Shown here piece by piece: positions 15,494-17,218 of a DNA stretch of 17,218 bases. The first letter of the stretch is position 1. The number at the start of each line of letters is the position of its first letter. The stretch comes from Flavobacteriaceae bacterium (GTDB taxonomy: Bacteria; Bacteroidota; Bacteroidia; Flavobacteriales; Flavobacteriaceae), in contig DQCR01000009.1 in assembly GCA_003533785.1 (NCBI GenBank), positions 13,141 to 30,358 on the forward strand, written 5' to 3'. Under the pieces are notes generated by a model. It searched no databases and was not told where the DNA came from. It saw only the letters and a program-made list of their open reading frames with translations. Position numbers and translations under genes: made by a program.

Positions 15494-16327
15494 TTATTTA
15501 GTCGAGTCTTTTTCTTCTTCTATCTCTTCTGGTTTATAGCCCGCCAGCAACTGTTCTATACCTTCCATTTTTTGATCAAGGTCTTCCGAAAAGATTGTTT
15601 CGGGATAATATTGCCGAATGGTTTCATTAAGTTTTTTCAAATCCAAAAGACGTTGCTCCTGCAGGGTATAGATACTATTGGTTGCAATTTCATAGGAGGA
15701 AAGAAATTTATAGTAGAAGGCCTCTTCCCTGAATTTGGTGCCTGGAAAGCCTCCGATAAAGTTATCCAAGGCGCGGATGGCCGCTTTGTAATCTTGTATG
15801 GTGTAGTACTGCTTGCTGATTTCGAAATCTTTCTGTTCCAATTTAGTTTGTAATTCTAAGATCAATGCATTGGCTTCCTCGGCAAATTCCGAATTGGGAT
15901 GATTGTTGATAAAGATTTGAAGCTTTTCTACCGCTTTGTTGGTATCTGCCTGATCTAAACTGTAGAGGGGTGATTTCATATAATAGGACTTCGCCGCCAA
16001 GAATTGAGCTTGGTTCACCTTCTCACTTTTGGGATAAGACTTGATAAAATTCTCAAACTGGTAAGCTGCCAAATAATAGTCTTTGGTTTGAAAATAACTG
16101 TCGGCAAAAAAGAATATCAACCGTTCCGACTGAGGCTTGCCGCGATAAGCGGGAATTATCATTTCAAAAAGACGGTTGGCCTTGCGGTAGTCCCCTTTTT
16201 TATAGTAGTCTTCTGCCGCTTTGTATTTATCCGAAATGGAATCGCTATTGAGCAGCTTCTGGTAGTCGCTACAACCTATCAATAGAGAACTGGCTAAAAG
16301 GACATAAGGCAGATGACGAATGTGCAT
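15494..16327 (-). CDS. bamD: Outer membrane assembly lipoprotein BamD
   Basis: A 277-residue lipoprotein of the Bam complex that inserts beta-barrel proteins into the outer membrane. The signal peptide MHIRHLPYVLLASSLLIGC gives lipidated Cys19. The mature part contains tetratricopeptide-type repeats: AAEDYYKKGDYRKANRLFE, FFADSYFQTKDYYLAAYQFE, YPKSEKVNQAQFLAAKSYY, ISKQYYTIQDYKAAIRALD. The frame stays open to an upstream TTG at 16354, but that codon is part of the promoter -7 element, so the correct start is the ATG at 16327. It is the first gene of the long minus-strand row, directly behind a good promoter. Confidence 0.95.
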   Translation of the reverse strand: MHIRHLPYVLLASSLLIGCSDYQKLLNSDSISDKYKAAEDYYKKGDYRKANRLFEMIIPAYRGKPQSERLIFFFADSYFQTKDYYLAAYQFENFIKSYPKSEKVNQAQFLAAKSYYMKSPLYSLDQADTNKAVEKLQIFINNHPNSEFAEEANALILELQTKLEQKDFEISKQYYTIQDYKAAIRALDNFIGGFPGTKFREEAFYYKFLSSYEIATNSIYTLQEQRLLDLKKLNETIRQYYPETIFSEDLDQKMEGIEQLLAGYKPEEIEEEKDSTK

Positions 16328-16351
16328 GAATCTCGTATAACAAACAGCCGA

Positions 16352-16383
16352 CAAAGATACTGTAAATCAACATCGCAAGCAAT
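16352..16383 (-). promoter_or_regulatory. bamD promoter (ATTG-N20-TATCTTTG)
   Basis: On the minus strand TTG (in ATTG, complement of 16380-16383) is followed by 20 nt and TATCTTTG (complement of 16352-16359), an exact TAnnTTTG match with the same spacing and the same -7 octamer as the recN promoter. It predicts transcription from about 16345-16348 and a leader near 20 nt before the bamD ATG. It is probably the main promoter for the genes down to coaBC and porD. Confidence 0.68.
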
Positions 16384-16523
16384 GTTTGAGAAAACTTTAA
16401 CGCTTCGATCCCTATTTTTGTATCATTCTAAATGAGCTCCCTTATCTAATTCTCTACTTATGAACTTCTTTCATCACTTTGATCATTTATTATCTCTCAA
16501 TTTCGAAGCTAAGTGAACGTTTT
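16384..16523. other. Non-coding spacer between bamD promoter and pseudogene remnant
   Basis: About 140 nt with no sustained open frame I can support. On the plus strand TATTTTTG at 16413-16420 matches the -7 consensus, with TTTG at 16385-16388 but a 24-nt spacing, and is followed by an ATG (16431) whose frame closes after five codons. This may be what is left of the promoter and 5' end of the degraded gene that follows. Confidence 0.3.
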
Positions 16524-16771
16524 ACATGGTGTTTTTATAGCGACAAAAGACTCAACGAAAAAGGAGCCCTTTTGATATTATAGATGACCAAAAAGACAAA
16601 TTGTACCGAGCCGTAAAGAATACCGAAAGCAATGGGAAGGCCCTTCTGAGTCAACAGGAAGTCTTTGGTGACTTGGTCGATAATAAACGATTTATAAACC
16701 GATATACTTCGCTAGTAGAACTAATCTATACCACCAAATCCATTCGAGTAGTGATGCGTGGGTTACTTTAG
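16524..16771 (+). pseudogene. Frameshifted C-terminal remnant of a mannitol-dehydrogenase-family oxidoreductase
   Basis: Two reading frames join into one plausible protein end. From 16524 one frame reads TWCFYSDKRLNEKGA; from 16568 the frame one base over continues as PFDIIDDQKDKLYRAVKNTE and later QQEVFGDLVDNKRF, ending at TAG 16769-16771. Together they resemble the C-terminal domain of the polyol (mannitol/fructuronate) dehydrogenase family, where an A-x-W-x-R-Y segment, a short D-E-x-G turn, an I-x-D segment and a (V/I)FG-D-L-x-x-x-x-R-F motif follow in that order. Loss of a single C in the GCCCTTTT stretch near 16567-16569 would explain the shift. The N-terminal Rossmann domain and most of the gene are missing, so it cannot be functional. 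The family call rests on motif order recalled by eye. Confidence 0.55.
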
Positions 16772-17218
16772 GGAACAACCTTAAGTAGAGTCAATACCTG
16801 ACGTAAAGTGTTGAGAAGTGATGGGGATGCTGGGACCAATGGCAAACGCAAAGTATTCAAGCAATATTTTTCTAAGCTCATCGCTCCTTTGAGGCCTGTT
16901 GGATTCCCCTCTTGGAAAAGCAATCCAATTAAGTCCATTAGGGCATACTGCGCCTGATTGGCTTCTTTGACCTGATGCGTAAGAGCCCATTGTACGACTT
17001 GAGTTACTCGATCGGGCAGCAGGTTCCCAACCACGGAGATCACTCCTACTCCCCCCGCTAAAATCAAAGGAACTGTTAAGGCATCTTCACCAGAAACCAC
17101 TTGGAAGTGATTGGGAGTCATTCGAATCAAATTCTGGGTGAGTAACATATCCCCCGAAGCGTCTTTGATTCCTATAATGTTTTTAAAAGCATCAGTCAGT
17201 CTTACTACGGTTTTTGCA
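16768..17218 (-). CDS. dapA: 4-hydroxy-tetrahydrodipicolinate synthase, C-terminal part (window-truncated)
   Basis: DapA condenses pyruvate with aspartate semialdehyde, the first committed step to diaminopimelate and lysine. The visible 149 residues run from the right window edge; the first codons read AKTVVRLTDAFKNIIGIKDA, where the Lys of GIKDASGD is the Schiff-base lysine. QVVSGEDALTVPLILAGGVG and VISVVGNLLPD follow, the usual conserved strand-turn pattern of the barrel, then the three-helix C-terminal region. An internal ATG at 17148 is not the true start, because conserved sequence continues upstream through the edge. The gene ends tail to tail with the pseudogene remnant, the stop codons overlapping by two bases. 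The protein looks intact as far as seen. Confidence 0.93.
   Translation of the reverse strand, partial: AKTVVRLTDAFKNIIGIKDASGDMLLTQNLIRMTPNHFQVVSGEDALTVPLILAGGVGVISVVGNLLPDRVTQVVQWALTHQVKEANQAQYALMDLIGLLFQEGNPTGLKGAMSLEKYCLNTLRLPLVPASPSLLNTLRQVLTLLKVVP

Noticed and set aside
15572..16285. Two plus-strand frames of 93 codons antisense to bamD
   Set aside because: Shadows of the tetratricopeptide-coding sequence; hydrophobic composition arises from complementing Lys/Glu/Tyr codons.
1..17218. Previously undescribed multi-gene system, CRISPR array, tRNA/rRNA, riboswitch or phage-defence cassette
   Set aside because: I scanned for clustered repeats, structured RNA-like spacers, nuclease/helicase/transposase motifs and unusual gene combinations; apart from the items reported, nearly every base belongs to recognisable housekeeping genes.

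Overview
The window looks like an ordinary, gene-dense piece of a Bacteroidota chromosome, most likely Flavobacteriia/Flavobacteriaceae. The reasons are moderate-to-low GC; promoter elements of the Bacteroidota type (TTG about 20 nt upstream of TAnnTTTG) and no clear Shine-Dalgarno sequences; a DUF4835/PorD protein of the type IX secretion lineage; a Bacteroidota-type RNA polymerase omega-like protein; an RprX/RprY-type two-component pair; and the neighbourhood dapA - bamD - rpoZ - coaBC - DUF4835 - recN - fabI, which I associate with flavobacteria.

Left part (1-6579): the last codons of a probable head-GIN (DUF2807) adhesin-like protein; an Atg22/UMF1-type MFS transporter on the minus strand; then on the plus strand two overlapping methionine-R-sulfoxide reductases (one a predicted lipoprotein, one cytoplasmic), a dihydrolipoyl dehydrogenase and a second MFS transporter. 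A type II 3-dehydroquinase (aroQ, minus) and a XerD-type recombinase (plus) are divergently arranged.

Middle and right part (6576-16327, all minus strand): a compact set of ten genes read right to left: bamD, rpoZ-like, coaBC, porD/DUF4835, recN, fabI, ybbR-like, coaE, then rprX-like kinase and rprY-like regulator. Overlaps or gaps of 13 nt or less join most neighbours. The wider gaps are 51 nt before recN, which holds a near-consensus promoter, and 58 nt before the kinase. Together the genes cover outer-membrane assembly, CoA and fatty-acid synthesis, cell-envelope proteins, transcription and DNA repair.

Right edge (16328-17218): the bamD promoter, then a decayed, frameshifted C-terminal remnant of what looks like a mannitol-dehydrogenase-family gene (plus strand), and the C-terminal half of dapA (minus), cut by the window end.

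I did not find a convincing novel system, mobile element, CRISPR array, tRNA or rRNA. The most useful observations are the MsrB pair with different cysteine complements, the pseudogene remnant, two strong promoters that settle gene starts (bamD ATG at 16327; recN TTG at 13017), the non-canonical CoaC active-site motifs, and the pattern that all four convergent gene junctions have abutting or overlapping stop codons.
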